A stretch of DNA of 64,000 nucleotides from Flavobacteriales bacterium (GTDB lineage Bacteria; Bacteroidota; Bacteroidia; Flavobacteriales_F; PHOS-HE28). Every line of letters starts with the position of its first letter. Position 1 is the first letter of the stretch. The stretch covers positions 90,921 through 154,920 of the forward strand of contig JADIYA010000012.1 of assembly GCA_016705545.1 (NCBI GenBank), in the 5' to 3' direction. Shown in pieces: positions 1 through 9,354 of this stretch. Under the pieces are notes generated by a model. It had not been told where the DNA came from. It ran no database searches and was given only the letters and a program-made list of their open reading frames with translations. The translations under genes and the position numbers were made by a program.

Positions 1-2091
1 GGGCGGATAACCGAAGGCCTTGCAGTTGGCGAAGAACTTCTGCTCCACCACCTTGAACTCCGGACGGTCGCGGTAGCGGATGTTCATGCCGCGCCGCACG
101 GTGTCCGACTCCTCCAGATCGAGCCCGCCGTAGAGATGCACCACCCGGATCACATCCTCTTGATACACCATCACGCCATAGGTCTCGGGCATGATCTCCA
201 GCAAGCGCTTCGGCGCGTTCTTGCGGCGCTCGGGTTCGTTGTGGCGCAGCAGGTACTCGCGCATCATGCCGCTCTCCGCCACGCCCGGACGGATGATGCT
301 GCTCGCAGCAACAAGGCCGAGGTAGTCGTCCACCTTCAGCTTCTTCAGCAGCATGCGCATGGCGGGGCTCTCCACGTAGAAGCAGCCGATGGTGTTGCCC
401 GTGCGCAGCAACTCCTTGATCGCAGGGTCCTCCTTGAAGCGCGGGATGTCGTGGATATCGACCGCCGAGCGGAAGGCGCGAGACTCAAGATTCAAGTCAC
501 AAGCATCAAGTGCGCCGCCTTCCCGCCTTGAGTCTTGAGTCTTGTTCACCAGTTCCACCGCATCCCGTATGTGCCCCAGTCCTCTCTGGCTCAGCAGGTC
601 GAATTTGTGCAGGCCCATGTCCTCGCACTCCAGCATGCTGATCTGCGTCACCGGGAATCCCTTCGGCGGACGGAACAGCGCGGCGAAATGCGTGACGGGC
701 TTCTCCGTGATCACGATCCCGCCCGCGTGGATGCCCAGGTGGTGCGGCATGCCGATCAGGTCCTTCGCGTAGCGCACCACTGCCAGCGCCACCTTGTCCA
801 GCTCGCTGCTCTTGGCGTAGCTGCTCGGCCGCCCACGCGCGTAGTATCCGTGGTTGCCCTCCGAGAGCGCCTCGATCTCCGCCGGTGGTAGCCCCACGGC
901 TTTGCCCAGCTCGCGTACGGCGCCGCGCCATTGGAAGGTGGTGTAGGTGGCGATCTGCGCGGCATGTATCCGTCCCGCGCTGCCGTCGGCCGCGTTGTAC
1001 TTGTTGAACACATAGCGGTACACCTCATCGCGGTCCTTCCAGCTGAAGTCGATGTCGAAGTCGGGCGGCTTCTTGCGTGCGGGGTTGATGAAGCGCTCGA
1101 AGTAGAGGTCGAGCTCCATGGGGTCCACATCGGTGATGCGCAAGCAATAGGCCACCAGGCTGTTGGCTCCGCTGCCGCGCCCCACATGGAAGAAGCCGCG
1201 GCTGCGCGCATGGTCCACGATGTCCTGGTTGATGAGGAAGTAGCTGATGAAGCCCATGCGCTCGATCACGTCCAGCTCGTGGTGCATGCGCGCCAGCACC
1301 TTCGGCGTCACGTCCGGGAAGCGGTAGCGCAGGCCCGCGCGTGTATCGCGGTGCAGCTTCTCGCGGTCGGCGCGCATATCGTTGGTGAAGGCCGCGCGCG
1401 TCTTGTCGCTGCCATCGAAGGCGATGCTGCACTGCTCCAGCAGGCGCTCAGCGTTGTCAAGCAGTTGCGGCCATTCGCGGTAGATGCGGCGCGCCTCCTC
1501 CTCGATGCGGAAGAACTCATCGGGCTCCGCGAGTTCTTCCTTCGGCAGCAGGCTCACCACGGTGTTCTTCGCCACGGTGCGCAGCAGGCGATGCACGTTG
1601 TGGTCGCGCTTGTTGCGCAGCGTCACCGGCATCAGGGCCACAAGGTCCTGCAAGCGTTTCGCCCAAGGGGAGAAGGGCAAGCGCGTGAGATCACCAGGCT
1701 TGATGCCCACGCGCTCGTTCGGTCGCAACTGTTGCGGGGCGTTAGCGAACGGATAGATGAAGAACACCTCATCCAGCTCAGGTGCCCGCTCCGGGATCGC
1801 CTCGCCATCCAGCAATTGAGGGCTCAGCAATTCGTTCAGTTGCTGGAAGCCGTCGTTGCTCTTCGCGATGCCGATGTACAGGAGCCGCGCGCCTTGCCGG
1901 AACTCGATCCCCGCCACCGGTCGCACGCCGAATCGCGGGGCATCGCGCACGAAATCGGGGATCCCCGCCGAGCAGTGGATATCGGTGAGCGCTAATGTGC
2001 GCACGCCAGCCTTCGCCGCTTCTTCGAGCAGCGCTTCGGGCTTCATCACGCCGTGCTTGAAGCTGAACCAGCTGTGGCAGTTGAGGTACAT
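1..2091 (-). CDS. dnaE: DNA polymerase III alpha subunit, DnaE type (3' end cut by window edge)
   Basis: Replicative or repair C-family DNA polymerase catalytic subunit; 697 codons are visible in one uninterrupted frame and the C-terminus lies beyond base 1. The protein opens with MYLNCHSWFSFKHG, the form of the PHP-domain start I associate with Bacteroidota DnaE, so ATG at 2091 is the start. The catalytic motif PDFDIDF is at about residues 342-348, earlier than in the Escherichia coli enzyme, which fits the shorter Bacteroidota form. GIHAGGIVI and FYVESPAMRML further along are also typical. A possible promoter box TACCTTCT lies at 2129-2136. About 20 extra residues near residues 516-537 are encoded by a palindromic heptad element (481-544). 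thiL is divergent, 85 bases away. Whether it is the replicative or an accessory copy cannot be told from here. Confidence 0.9.
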   Translation of the reverse strand, partial: MYLNCHSWFSFKHGVMKPEALLEEAAKAGVRTLALTDIHCSAGIPDFVRDAPRFGVRPVAGIEFRQGARLLYIGIAKSNDGFQQLNELLSPQLLDGEAIPERAPELDEVFFIYPFANAPQQLRPNERVGIKPGDLTRLPFSPWAKRLQDLVALMPVTLRNKRDHNVHRLLRTVAKNTVVSLLPKEELAEPDEFFRIEEEARRIYREWPQLLDNAERLLEQCSIAFDGSDKTRAAFTNDMRADREKLHRDTRAGLRYRFPDVTPKVLARMHHELDVIERMGFISYFLINQDIVDHARSRGFFHVGRGSGANSLVAYCLRITDVDPMELDLYFERFINPARKKPPDFDIDFSWKDRDEVYRYVFNKYNAADGSAGRIHAAQIATYTTFQWRGAVRELGKAVGLPPAEIEALSEGNHGYYARGRPSSYAKSSELDKVALAVVRYAKDLIGMPHHLGIHAGGIVITEKPVTHFAALFRPPKGFPVTQISMLECEDMGLHKFDLLSQRGLGHIRDAVELVNKTQDSRREGGALDACDLNLESRAFRSAVDIHDIPRFKEDPAIKELLRTGNTIGCFYVESPAMRMLLKKLKVDDYLGLVAASSIIRPGVAESGMMREYLLRHNEPERRKNAPKRLLEIMPETYGVMVYQEDVIRVVHLYGGLDLEESDTVRRGMNIRYRDRPEFKVVEQKFFANCKAFGYPP
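481..544. repeat. Heptad-word inverted repeat element A, in frame inside dnaE
   Basis: The left arm is four 7-base words (AGACTCA, AGATTCA, AGTCACA, AGCATCA) plus AG at 481-510. The right arm at 527-544 carries AGTCTTG twice after CTTG. The reverse complement of the right arm matches the first 16 bases of the left arm with one mismatch, around a core of about 30 bases. The element is translated as part of DnaE without a stop or frameshift. The word sequence differs from the other elements in the window but the architecture is the same. Confidence 0.7.
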
Positions 2092-2176
2092 GAGGAGATC
2101 GACGCTTTCCCCGTCGATCGCGGGCCTCAGAAGGTATGGTGCGCAAACACGCGCCGAAAACGGAACTTCGCGGCCC

Positions 2177-3220
2177 ATGTCAGACACCCCCTCCCGCACC
2201 GAGCTCTCCGCCCTCGGCGAATTCGGACTCATAGAACGTATCGCTTCCCGCGTCCAGCTCCAGCAGCCCTCGTCGGTGAAGGGCATCGGCGATGATGCCG
2301 CCGTGATCGACCCGCAGGGCCTGCACCAAGTGGTCACCACCGACATGCTCCTCGAGGGCGTCCACTTCGACCTGGGCTACGCTTCACTTAGGCACCTAGG
2401 CTACAAGGCCGTGGTGGTGAACCTCAGCGATGTGTACGCCATGAACGCTGAGCCACGGCAAGTCACCGTGGCGCTGGGCCTCAGTAACCGCTTCCCGGTG
2501 GAGGCCGTGGACGAGCTGTATGAGGGCATGCTGCTGGCGTGCAAGAACTACGGCGTGGATCTCGTAGGCGGCGATACGAGCAGCAGCCGGAGCGGACTGG
2601 TCATCGGCATCACCGCCATTGGAGCGGCCAAGCCGGGGGACCTCGTGTTCCGCAACGGCGCCAAGGAGAACGACCTGCTCGTGGTGAGCGGCGACCTCGG
2701 AGGCGCATACATGGGCTTGCAGGTGCTGGAACGTGAGAAGGCCGTGTTCACCCAGACAGGCGCTCAACCGGAGCTCACCGGCCATGAGTACATCCTGGAG
2801 CGGCAACTGAAGCCCGAGGCGCGCCAGGACATCATCGCCTTGCTGCGCAAGATGGAGGTGCGGCCCACCAGCATGATCGACATCAGCGACGGACTCGCCA
2901 GCGAAGCCATCCACATCGCACTCAGCTCCGGCCTTGGCGTGAAGATCTACGACGAGAAGATCCCGATCGACCCGGCCACGTACCAGACCGCCCGCGACTT
3001 CAACCTCGACCCCACCACATGCGCGCTCAATGGCGGTGAGGATTACGAACTGCTCTTCACCATCGCCCAAGCCGATTATGAGAGGGTGAAGGGCAACCCC
3101 AGCCTCACCGTGGTGGGCCATATGACCGATAAAGCCAGCGGCCATCAGCTCGTGGATAAGCAGGGCGGGCAGCATGAGCTGCGCGCGCAGGGCTGGGATG
3201 CGTTCCTGAAGAAGTCCTAA
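2177..3220 (+). CDS. thiL: Thiamine-monophosphate kinase
   Basis: Phosphorylates thiamine monophosphate to thiamine diphosphate with ATP, the last step of cofactor synthesis, in the cytoplasm. The 347-residue product has the family's normal length. Family motifs are visible: GIGDDAAVI near residue 37, TTDMLLEGVHF near 55, the VGGDTSSS loop near 130, MIDISDGLASE near 235 and NGGEDYELLF near 290. ATG at 2177 is chosen because the product then begins like other ThiL proteins (ELSALGEFGLIERI); upstream in-frame ATGs would add residues reading antisense to dnaE. It is divergent from dnaE and its stop overlaps the end of the next, convergent gene by four bases. Confidence 0.93.
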   Translation: MSDTPSRTELSALGEFGLIERIASRVQLQQPSSVKGIGDDAAVIDPQGLHQVVTTDMLLEGVHFDLGYASLRHLGYKAVVVNLSDVYAMNAEPRQVTVALGLSNRFPVEAVDELYEGMLLACKNYGVDLVGGDTSSSRSGLVIGITAIGAAKPGDLVFRNGAKENDLLVVSGDLGGAYMGLQVLEREKAVFTQTGAQPELTGHEYILERQLKPEARQDIIALLRKMEVRPTSMIDISDGLASEAIHIALSSGLGVKIYDEKIPIDPATYQTARDFNLDPTTCALNGGEDYELLFTIAQADYERVKGNPSLTVVGHMTDKASGHQLVDKQGGQHELRAQGWDAFLKKS

Positions 3221-4776
3221 GCCGCCCGACCCATGCGCTTTGCCCTTTCGCGGATGCAATCCGCGAAAGGCAATCCGGTCAATCTGCTCTCGGCCCATGC
3301 CACTGGATCCATGTAGTCGAGCACGCCGCGCTCCATCGGGTCATCGAGCAGGGCTAGCGCATCATCGCGGAAGGCGGTGAGCTTGGCTCGTGCATCGTCC
3401 GCGCCGCGCGCTTGCGTCAGCTGTGCGATCAGCCTCAGAAAACGCAGCTCGAAGCGATGCTTCCGCCCGTGGAGCTTCATGAAACGCTCCGTGTTCCGGA
3501 GCGCGTAGGCGAGCAGTTCGTGCTTGCCGCTGTCGTACAGCAGCAGCAGGTGCATGAGCCGTGTGAAGCAGCTCACATCGCTCAGGTCGTCGTGCCGTGT
3601 GGCGTTCAGCAACTCGTTAATCCAGCGCAGCGACTTTTCCAGCTGGCCCGAGCAGTAGAGGGCATAGGCGCATTCGTACTGAAGAATCGCGCGCCGCACC
3701 GGTCCCAGACGCTGTGCATGATCACGCAGGCCGCGTTCCACCAAAGGGATCAGCTCAACGGCTTTCGCTGCTTCGCCCAGCCGCAAGTGCATGCTCAACT
3801 CCAGGCTGGTGGTGGTGGCGAACAGCTTCAGGTCAAGGTCGTCGTTCTCCGGCATGCCCCATTGGCTTGGCAATGAGCGGAAACGCTTCAGCAACGCGAA
3901 CGCCGCTTCATAGTGGCCGCATTGGGCGGTCACATAGGCCAGGTTGCTGATCACGCCGAGGATCAGGTTCGGTTCATCCTTGAAGGCGGCGCGCTCCCGC
4001 TCGAGCAGCGCTGCATTGGCAATGAGCTGCGTGCGGCATTCGTGGTTCATGCCCAAGGCGAAGGCTGCGGCCGCTCGAATGTGATGGTGCAGGAATCGCG
4101 CTCGGGCAGATAGCAGCGTGGCGCCATCCTGAAGCAGCGGCTCGCTCAGCAGCTCCTGGATATGCGCGGTGGATTCCGATTCCCTCGCCGCGCCTTGATG
4201 ATAGATGCGCAGGAACAGCTTGCTCTTGATGGACCAGAGGCGGTCCACTTCGGATTGCGAGCGGCGAGCGGAATCGTCCTCGGCGGCGATGGCATCAATC
4301 CCTGTTTCATCGATTCCGTTGTAGTTCCGGCACTCCATCAAGCGACGCTCCCATTCTCGAACAGCCCCCAACACGGGCTGCCGCTCATGCTGCAGCGCTA
4401 GCCGTCGCGCGCTCTGCAGCACCTTCCGTGCATCCGCATAGAGCGCGCGCTGATGCAGGATCTCCACCTGGTGCAAGTGGCGATGGACCCTCGCATCAAC
4501 CGAACTCTCCGCATGAAAAGCCTCGAGGCTATGCAGGATGGCTTCGTACAGGCGCCGCTTGGTGATGGCGAAATGGCGGATGAAGGGTTCTCCTTGGAAT
4601 CGATCGATCAGTGCGCCCTCGTCGTAGCGCTCCATGTCAGCGATGGCGTTGAACAGAAGCTCCTGATTGCCGTGCTCCTGCCCATATCGGGCGATGTGAA
4701 GCTTGTAGTAGCGCTTCTCCGCTGGGCTCATCGACGAGATCAGCCGGTGCACGTGATCCTGGGTCCTCGCTGGCAT
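3217..4776 (-). CDS. Uncharacterised 519-residue helical protein
   Basis: I do not recognise a named family. The product is soluble, with no signal peptide or membrane segment, rich in Leu, Arg and Ala, and reads as alpha-helical repeats (TPR-like or ARM-like by eye). It begins with a conserved-looking block around MSPAEKRYYKLHIARYG that I associate, from memory, with hypothetical proteins of Flavobacteriales. ATG at 4776 is preferred; a TTG six codons upstream is possible. A promoter-like box TAGTTTCA at 4796-4803 lies about 20 bases upstream of the ATG. The gene converges on thiL with a four-base overlap. Function unknown; a scaffold or regulatory role is only a guess. Confidence 0.7.
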   Translation of the reverse strand: MPARTQDHVHRLISSMSPAEKRYYKLHIARYGQEHGNQELLFNAIADMERYDEGALIDRFQGEPFIRHFAITKRRLYEAILHSLEAFHAESSVDARVHRHLHQVEILHQRALYADARKVLQSARRLALQHERQPVLGAVREWERRLMECRNYNGIDETGIDAIAAEDDSARRSQSEVDRLWSIKSKLFLRIYHQGAARESESTAHIQELLSEPLLQDGATLLSARARFLHHHIRAAAAFALGMNHECRTQLIANAALLERERAAFKDEPNLILGVISNLAYVTAQCGHYEAAFALLKRFRSLPSQWGMPENDDLDLKLFATTTSLELSMHLRLGEAAKAVELIPLVERGLRDHAQRLGPVRRAILQYECAYALYCSGQLEKSLRWINELLNATRHDDLSDVSCFTRLMHLLLLYDSGKHELLAYALRNTERFMKLHGRKHRFELRFLRLIAQLTQARGADDARAKLTAFRDDALALLDDPMERGVLDYMDPVAWAESRLTGLPFADCIRERAKRMGRAA

Positions 4777-4865
4777 GCGGTATCCGCTTCGCAAGTGAAA
4801 CTAGGGGGCTGCCTTCAAGGGCGTTCACCTCAATCGGGCAACGGCTTCCCGGGAACAGCGAAGGG

Positions 4866-4898
4866 AGGAAATGAAAACGCCCGGGTAACCGGGCGCTC
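4866..4898 (-). terminator. Intrinsic terminator after the small lipoprotein gene
   Basis: On the minus strand a GC-rich hairpin (GCCCGGTTACCCGGGC) is followed by GTTTTCATTTCC, a short U-rich run. It sits 27 bases beyond the lipoprotein stop and ahead of the next minus-strand gene, so it would end the three-gene signalling operon. Confidence 0.65.
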
Positions 4899-4924
4899 AT
4901 GCATAGTACCGAATGCTGAGGGGG

Positions 4925-5206
4925 TCAGTTATTCGGCTTCTTCTTCTTGTTACGCTCACCATCACCGACATCGTCGCCATCATCGCTGATGGAGCTTCCG
5001 CCAGAGGTGCCACGCAGCTGCCCGGGTTTGCCAGCGGCATCGTTGAGATCGATGGCAGCACCGCCCGAGCTCTTCGCGTTCCCGACGTTTTCTTCCTCAT
5101 GCTGGCAAGGAGCGAACCCATCATCCTTTGCGCAACCGGTTACGGCAAGCATGGCCAATATGGCCATCACCGCGAACAGGTTAAGGAAGGTGCCTTGGCG
5201 TTTCAT
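4925..5206 (-). CDS. Small lipoprotein, last gene of the signalling operon
   Basis: A 93-residue product with a lipoprotein signal peptide: positive start (MKRQ), hydrophobic stretch and lipobox LAVTGC with the acylated Cys near residue 25. The mature part is short, polar and disordered-looking (GG and Asp-rich runs, ending KKKKPNN), with a CQHEEEN stretch that adds one further Cys and one His. No domain is recognised. Its ATG overlaps the stop of the sensor kinase by four bases (ATGA), so it should be translationally coupled to it. That makes it a candidate accessory of the sensor system rather than an unrelated gene. It is followed by an intrinsic terminator. Confidence 0.75.
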   Translation of the reverse strand: MKRQGTFLNLFAVMAILAMLAVTGCAKDDGFAPCQHEEENVGNAKSSGGAAIDLNDAAGKPGQLRGTSGGSSISDDGDDVGDGERNKKKKPNN

Positions 5207-8200
5207 GACGGATCAAATGTATAGTCGTCGAGGGGCGTTTGCAAGCCTTCAACGCGATTTGTTACAGCCTGTTGCACAGGGAGTTCAATGAGCACAATGG
5301 TGCCTCTTTGCCGTTCGCTGGTTGTCTGCGACCGTTCCCTAGGGCCGTCAATCCGGATATCCGTCAATTCGAGCCGGCGTAGCACATCAGCCCTGCCCTT
5401 CGTGATCTCAATCCCGCGGGAAATGTGGTCGTTCTCAACCCCCGATTTCGCTCTTTGGCTCTGTTCCACGCCTATGCCATCGTCCTCGATCCGAACCACT
5501 ACCCTGCCCGGTTCAAGAGCGGATGCCGCCGTTATGGCTACGTGCCCCTGGCCCTCCATCGGCAGGATGCCATGCCAGATGCTGTTCTCCACATAGGGCT
5601 GCAGCATCATGGCAGGCAAGCGCACCTGATTCGCATCAACTCCGGCATCCACGGTGATGGTGTACCTGAACTTGTCCTTGAAGCGCATGTGCTCAAGCTT
5701 CAGGTAGAGCTCTAGGCGCTCCAATTCCTCGGCAAGGGTGGTGGTGTCGCTCTGGCTGGCGTCCAGGTTCTTGCGGATCAGCTTCGCGAAACTGGTCAGA
5801 TAGCGGCTGGCGGTGGCGCGGTCCTGACGATTGATGTGGAACTGGATGCTGTTGAGCGCATTGAACACGAAGTGGCGGTTCATGTTGGCATTGAGCGCTT
5901 GCTGCTCCAATTGGAGCATACGCGAGCGTAGCATCAGCTGGCGGGTCTTCTCGCGCCTTGCCCTGCGCGTCGCACGAATGCGATGGATGGCGTACGCGAC
6001 GGAGACCATTGCTATCGCGCACAACGCGAAGAACCACCAACGAGCCCAGTAAGGCGGGTCGATGCGGAAGCTGAATGCGGCAGGCGCGCTCCACGGCCCA
6101 TCGCCGGCGGCCGCGATCACTTCAAAGGTGTAGTGGCCATGCGGCAGGTTGCTGAAAGAGGCGAAGCGCGCATCGGTGGGCGGCAGCCAGTCCGGATCGA
6201 GGCCCACAAGGCGATAGCGGTAGCGCACCTCTTCCGGGCGCGCGAATGCCGTGGCCGAGTAGTCGAAGGTGAGGTAGTGCCGACGGTAGCCAACGTGCAG
6301 TCCGATCGGAAGGCCATCGGCATCGAGGCTGTCGCATTGGTCCTTCCAGAATGATGGCTGCAAGAATGAGCGGACACCATGGATGCTGATTCCGGGTGCC
6401 GTCGGATTCGCGGCGTGAATGCCAGGAATTACTGACCCTTGGAAGAGCACCAACCCTGTTGCGCTGCCGAAGAGCATGCGGCCATGCGTCCAGGCGTGCG
6501 CCGAATTCAGGTTGAACTCGAGGCCGCGCAGGCCATCGCTCATGGTCACGTGCTGGCGTGCCGACGAATCCGCCAGGATACTATCGGCATCGAACCGGAA
6601 CAGGCCGTTGTTGGTGCCTGCCCAGATTCTCCCAGCCTCATCCGAACGCAGGAAGTTGATGTAATTCGATCCGAAGTCATCCGCGAACCGGATGGTGCGG
6701 ACGCCGCTCGGCAACAAGCAGGAGACACCATTGGCCGTGCCCACCCATGTGCGCTGTGCACGATCGCGGACCATGCAGAGTGCCGTATGGTCGCTCAGTC
6801 CCTCATCCATGCCCACGCGGGTGAAGCGACCCGCTCGAAAAGTGAAATAGCCATCGTCGCCCACCATCTCCAGACCATCATCGGCGGCGGCCATGATCGC
6901 CCGCACGGAACGCTGAGGACCTTGATCACCTGTTTCGTGGCCGAACTGTCCGGTACCCGGATCGAATGAGAAGAGCCCTTCGCGCGTGCCGCACCAGATG
7001 CGCCCGGAGCTGTCTTGATGCAAGGCGAACACCCTCGACCCCGCCAACAGCGCATCGCCGCGCTGGCGCTGCACCACGCCGTTCACCACATGCGCCAAAC
7101 CTTCGCTGGTGCCGAACCAGAGCGATCCATCGCGATCACGGAGGCCGCACCATACCGTGTTGTTCGGAAGGCCATCGAAGGTGGTGATCATGGCCATGCC
7201 GTCCATGCGGCAGATGCCATTATCGTAGGTGCCGAGCCAGAGGTCACCCTGGGCGTCGGCTGTGATGCTCATCACCAGGTCGCTGCAAAGGCCATCCTTC
7301 AACGTGAAGGTGACGAACCGATCACCCAGATACCGGAGCGCGCCTGCTCCGTCGGTCCCGAACCACAGGTTGCCCTCACGGTCCTGGTAAGCACATTGGA
7401 TGTTGTCGTTCGGCAACCCTTGATGCACCGTGAAGGTCCGGAGGCGCTCTGCTTCGAGCATGTTCAGGCCCAGCTTCGACCCGATCCACAAGCGGCCCAT
7501 GTCGTCGCGCAGCAAGCAGCGCACGTTGTTCTGAAGCAGCCCGTTCTCCTCATCGTATTCCGCGAGCAAGGCGCCGTTCGCTGCCACGCGATAAAGACCG
7601 CTGCCAAGGGTGCCGACCCACCAACTGCCGTCTTCAGCCTCTGCCAAGGCGCTCACCAGCTTCGGTTCAGTGTCGCCCACTTGAACCTCATTGCAACGGC
7701 CATCGGCGCAATGCAACAGGCCGGTGCGATGGCCTACGAGCAGGGAACCATCGTGCAAAAGCAGCATGGCACGCACGTTCGGTGCGCCGATCGGATACCC
7801 AGCCAAGATGTGCATGCCCTTCGTATCGCGGTGGTACACACCGCTGCCATCCGTTCCTATGTAGAGGTCTCCTCCAGGCGACGCAGCAATGCTGAGCACA
7901 CGTGCTGCACGATCACTGCCGGGCAAGCGCTCCTGTATCAACTTCTTCCCCTGGACGCGAACGATCGTATTGCCGGAGCCCAGCCAGAGGGTGCCTGCTG
8001 CATCAAGTGCGATGGCGCTCACCAAGGGGTCCGGCAGGCCGTCCTGCACAGAGCGGTTCTCGAACACAAGGCCATCGAATCGGCTGGCTCCGCCCAAGGT
8101 GCCGAACCAGAGGAAGCCGTCAGCATCGTGGGCGATTGCCCGCACCTGGCTCTGCGCGAGGCCATCACGCGTAGTGACCTGCCTGAACGCATGCTGCTGC

Positions 8201-8253
8201 GCATCGCCCGCAGAAGCGGCGGCTATGGCAACAAGCAGGGCGCAGGCACGCAT
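5203..8253 (-). CDS. Propeller sensor histidine kinase, LytS type
   Basis: Membrane sensor that should phosphorylate the LytTR regulator encoded just upstream. The order in the 1016-residue protein is: signal peptide (1-20); about 600 residues of two-component-regulator propeller repeats, seen as recurrent LWFGT, LWIGS and WVGT blades; a Y_Y_Y-type beta domain (about 650-724, YRYRLVGLDPDWLPP); one membrane helix (about 735-757); and a LytS-type kinase domain with NRHFVFNALNSIQ (phospho-acceptor His near 790) and an ATPase N-box, MLQPYVENSIWHGI. ATG at 8253 is preferred over a TTG three codons upstream; the gap to the regulator stop is 12 bases. The periplasmic propeller suggests an extracellular cue, but the ligand is unknown. 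Confidence 0.9.
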   Translation of the reverse strand: MRACALLVAIAAASAGDAQQHAFRQVTTRDGLAQSQVRAIAHDADGFLWFGTLGGASRFDGLVFENRSVQDGLPDPLVSAIALDAAGTLWLGSGNTIVRVQGKKLIQERLPGSDRAARVLSIAASPGGDLYIGTDGSGVYHRDTKGMHILAGYPIGAPNVRAMLLLHDGSLLVGHRTGLLHCADGRCNEVQVGDTEPKLVSALAEAEDGSWWVGTLGSGLYRVAANGALLAEYDEENGLLQNNVRCLLRDDMGRLWIGSKLGLNMLEAERLRTFTVHQGLPNDNIQCAYQDREGNLWFGTDGAGALRYLGDRFVTFTLKDGLCSDLVMSITADAQGDLWLGTYDNGICRMDGMAMITTFDGLPNNTVWCGLRDRDGSLWFGTSEGLAHVVNGVVQRQRGDALLAGSRVFALHQDSSGRIWCGTREGLFSFDPGTGQFGHETGDQGPQRSVRAIMAAADDGLEMVGDDGYFTFRAGRFTRVGMDEGLSDHTALCMVRDRAQRTWVGTANGVSCLLPSGVRTIRFADDFGSNYINFLRSDEAGRIWAGTNNGLFRFDADSILADSSARQHVTMSDGLRGLEFNLNSAHAWTHGRMLFGSATGLVLFQGSVIPGIHAANPTAPGISIHGVRSFLQPSFWKDQCDSLDADGLPIGLHVGYRRHYLTFDYSATAFARPEEVRYRYRLVGLDPDWLPPTDARFASFSNLPHGHYTFEVIAAAGDGPWSAPAAFSFRIDPPYWARWWFFALCAIAMVSVAYAIHRIRATRRARREKTRQLMLRSRMLQLEQQALNANMNRHFVFNALNSIQFHINRQDRATASRYLTSFAKLIRKNLDASQSDTTTLAEELERLELYLKLEHMRFKDKFRYTITVDAGVDANQVRLPAMMLQPYVENSIWHGILPMEGQGHVAITAASALEPGRVVVRIEDDGIGVEQSQRAKSGVENDHISRGIEITKGRADVLRRLELTDIRIDGPRERSQTTSERQRGTIVLIELPVQQAVTNRVEGLQTPLDDYTFDPS

Positions 8254-8265
8254 CGCCCGCAAATC

Positions 8266-9018
8266 TCAGAACGTATTGATCAATCCGAGGAAATCGGGCA
8301 AACGCCGGCGCGATACGGGGATCATGGTGCCATTGTCGAGCATGGCCATGTTGCCTTCCGTACGGCTAAAGCCCTTCAGGTGCTCGAGGTTGATGATGTA
8401 CGACTTGTGGACGCGGAAGAAGGTCTTTGGGTCCAGGTTGTCCTCGAACACCCGGATGTGCTTGCTGCTCACGCTGCGTTTGCCGTCTTTCATGTGCACG
8501 GTGGTGTAGCTGTCGTTGGCCTCCAGGTACATGATGTCCTCCTGTTTCAGCAGCACCAGGCCATCGCGACCGGGGATGGCCACTCGCGTGCTCAGGGGCG
8601 AGGCAGGATCTTTCATGAGCGCCGCGATTGCCGAGGGCTGGTTGCCATTGAGCTCGCCGGCGGCTTTCGCCATTTTCTTCACTGCGCGTTCCAGTTCCTC
8701 GTGGTCGATGGGCTTCTCCAAGTAATCGAGCGCATTCTCCTTGAAGGCTTTGAGCGCGTATTCATCATAGGCCGTGGTGAAGACCACTGGCAGATCGAGC
8801 TCCGCGATGGAGGCCAGCAGCTGGAAGCCATCCTCGCCGGGCATCTTGATATCGAGGAAGAGCGCATTGGGCTGCAGCTCCTCGATGCGCTGCCGGGCCT
8901 CGGCAGCGCTCCCCGCTTGTCCAACCACCTGCACCTCGGGGCAATGCTCCTCAAGCATCATGCGGAGGTTCTCCCGGGCATCGGCCTCATCATCCACGAT
9001 CAGCGCGCGCAGTGACAT
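8266..9018 (-). CDS. LytTR-family response regulator
   Basis: DNA-binding response regulator of 250 residues. The receiver domain covers residues 1-115, with acidic pocket DD at 9-10, phosphorylatable Asp56 (LFLDIKMPGEDG) and the conserved Lys in EKPIDHEE. A LytTR DNA-binding domain follows (about 145-248: YLEANDSYTTVHM, FFRVHKSYIIN). ATG at 9018 gives a normal receiver start (MSLRALIVDDE); longer in-frame readings add unrelated sequence. It is the first gene of an operon with the propeller kinase and the small lipoprotein. A -7-like box (TATCTTTTCG) lies about 20 bases upstream of the ATG. Confidence 0.92.
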   Translation of the reverse strand: MSLRALIVDDEADARENLRMMLEEHCPEVQVVGQAGSAAEARQRIEELQPNALFLDIKMPGEDGFQLLASIAELDLPVVFTTAYDEYALKAFKENALDYLEKPIDHEELERAVKKMAKAAGELNGNQPSAIAALMKDPASPLSTRVAIPGRDGLVLLKQEDIMYLEANDSYTTVHMKDGKRSVSSKHIRVFEDNLDPKTFFRVHKSYIINLEHLKGFSRTEGNMAMLDNGTMIPVSRRRLPDFLGLINTF

Positions 9019-9354
9019 GGTGTTCTGGTTTGGCGAAAAGATAGACTGAAGGAGCCATGCGGAAGTCGATCGCCAGCCTTCGGCGGGGATCGGGCGAGCA
9101 ACGGCGAACGCATCATCCGTCGCGCTGCGCCCATCTCCCGCTTCGCAACGCGCATGGCCTGATCGGCGCATTGGACGTATCCTCCGCTCACTTGACTGGC
9201 TTCGCCGCTCCTCGTTCATCACCTCCGCAACGCGCTGCCCCAGGATAGCTTGGTGCCACGAACGCAGTAAAACCCTTCGTTGCCATGCGTACCGAAAGCA
9301 CTTCACTCTGGATTTTCAACGATCAGGGCAGCTAGCCTGCCCATGGGATAGGGT

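Noticed and set aside
7015..9015. A 666-codon open frame on the plus strand opposite the sensor kinase and its regulator
   Set aside because: It is antisense to two recognised genes, and its translation is His/Ala/Val-rich without motifs, as expected from high-GC codon mirroring.
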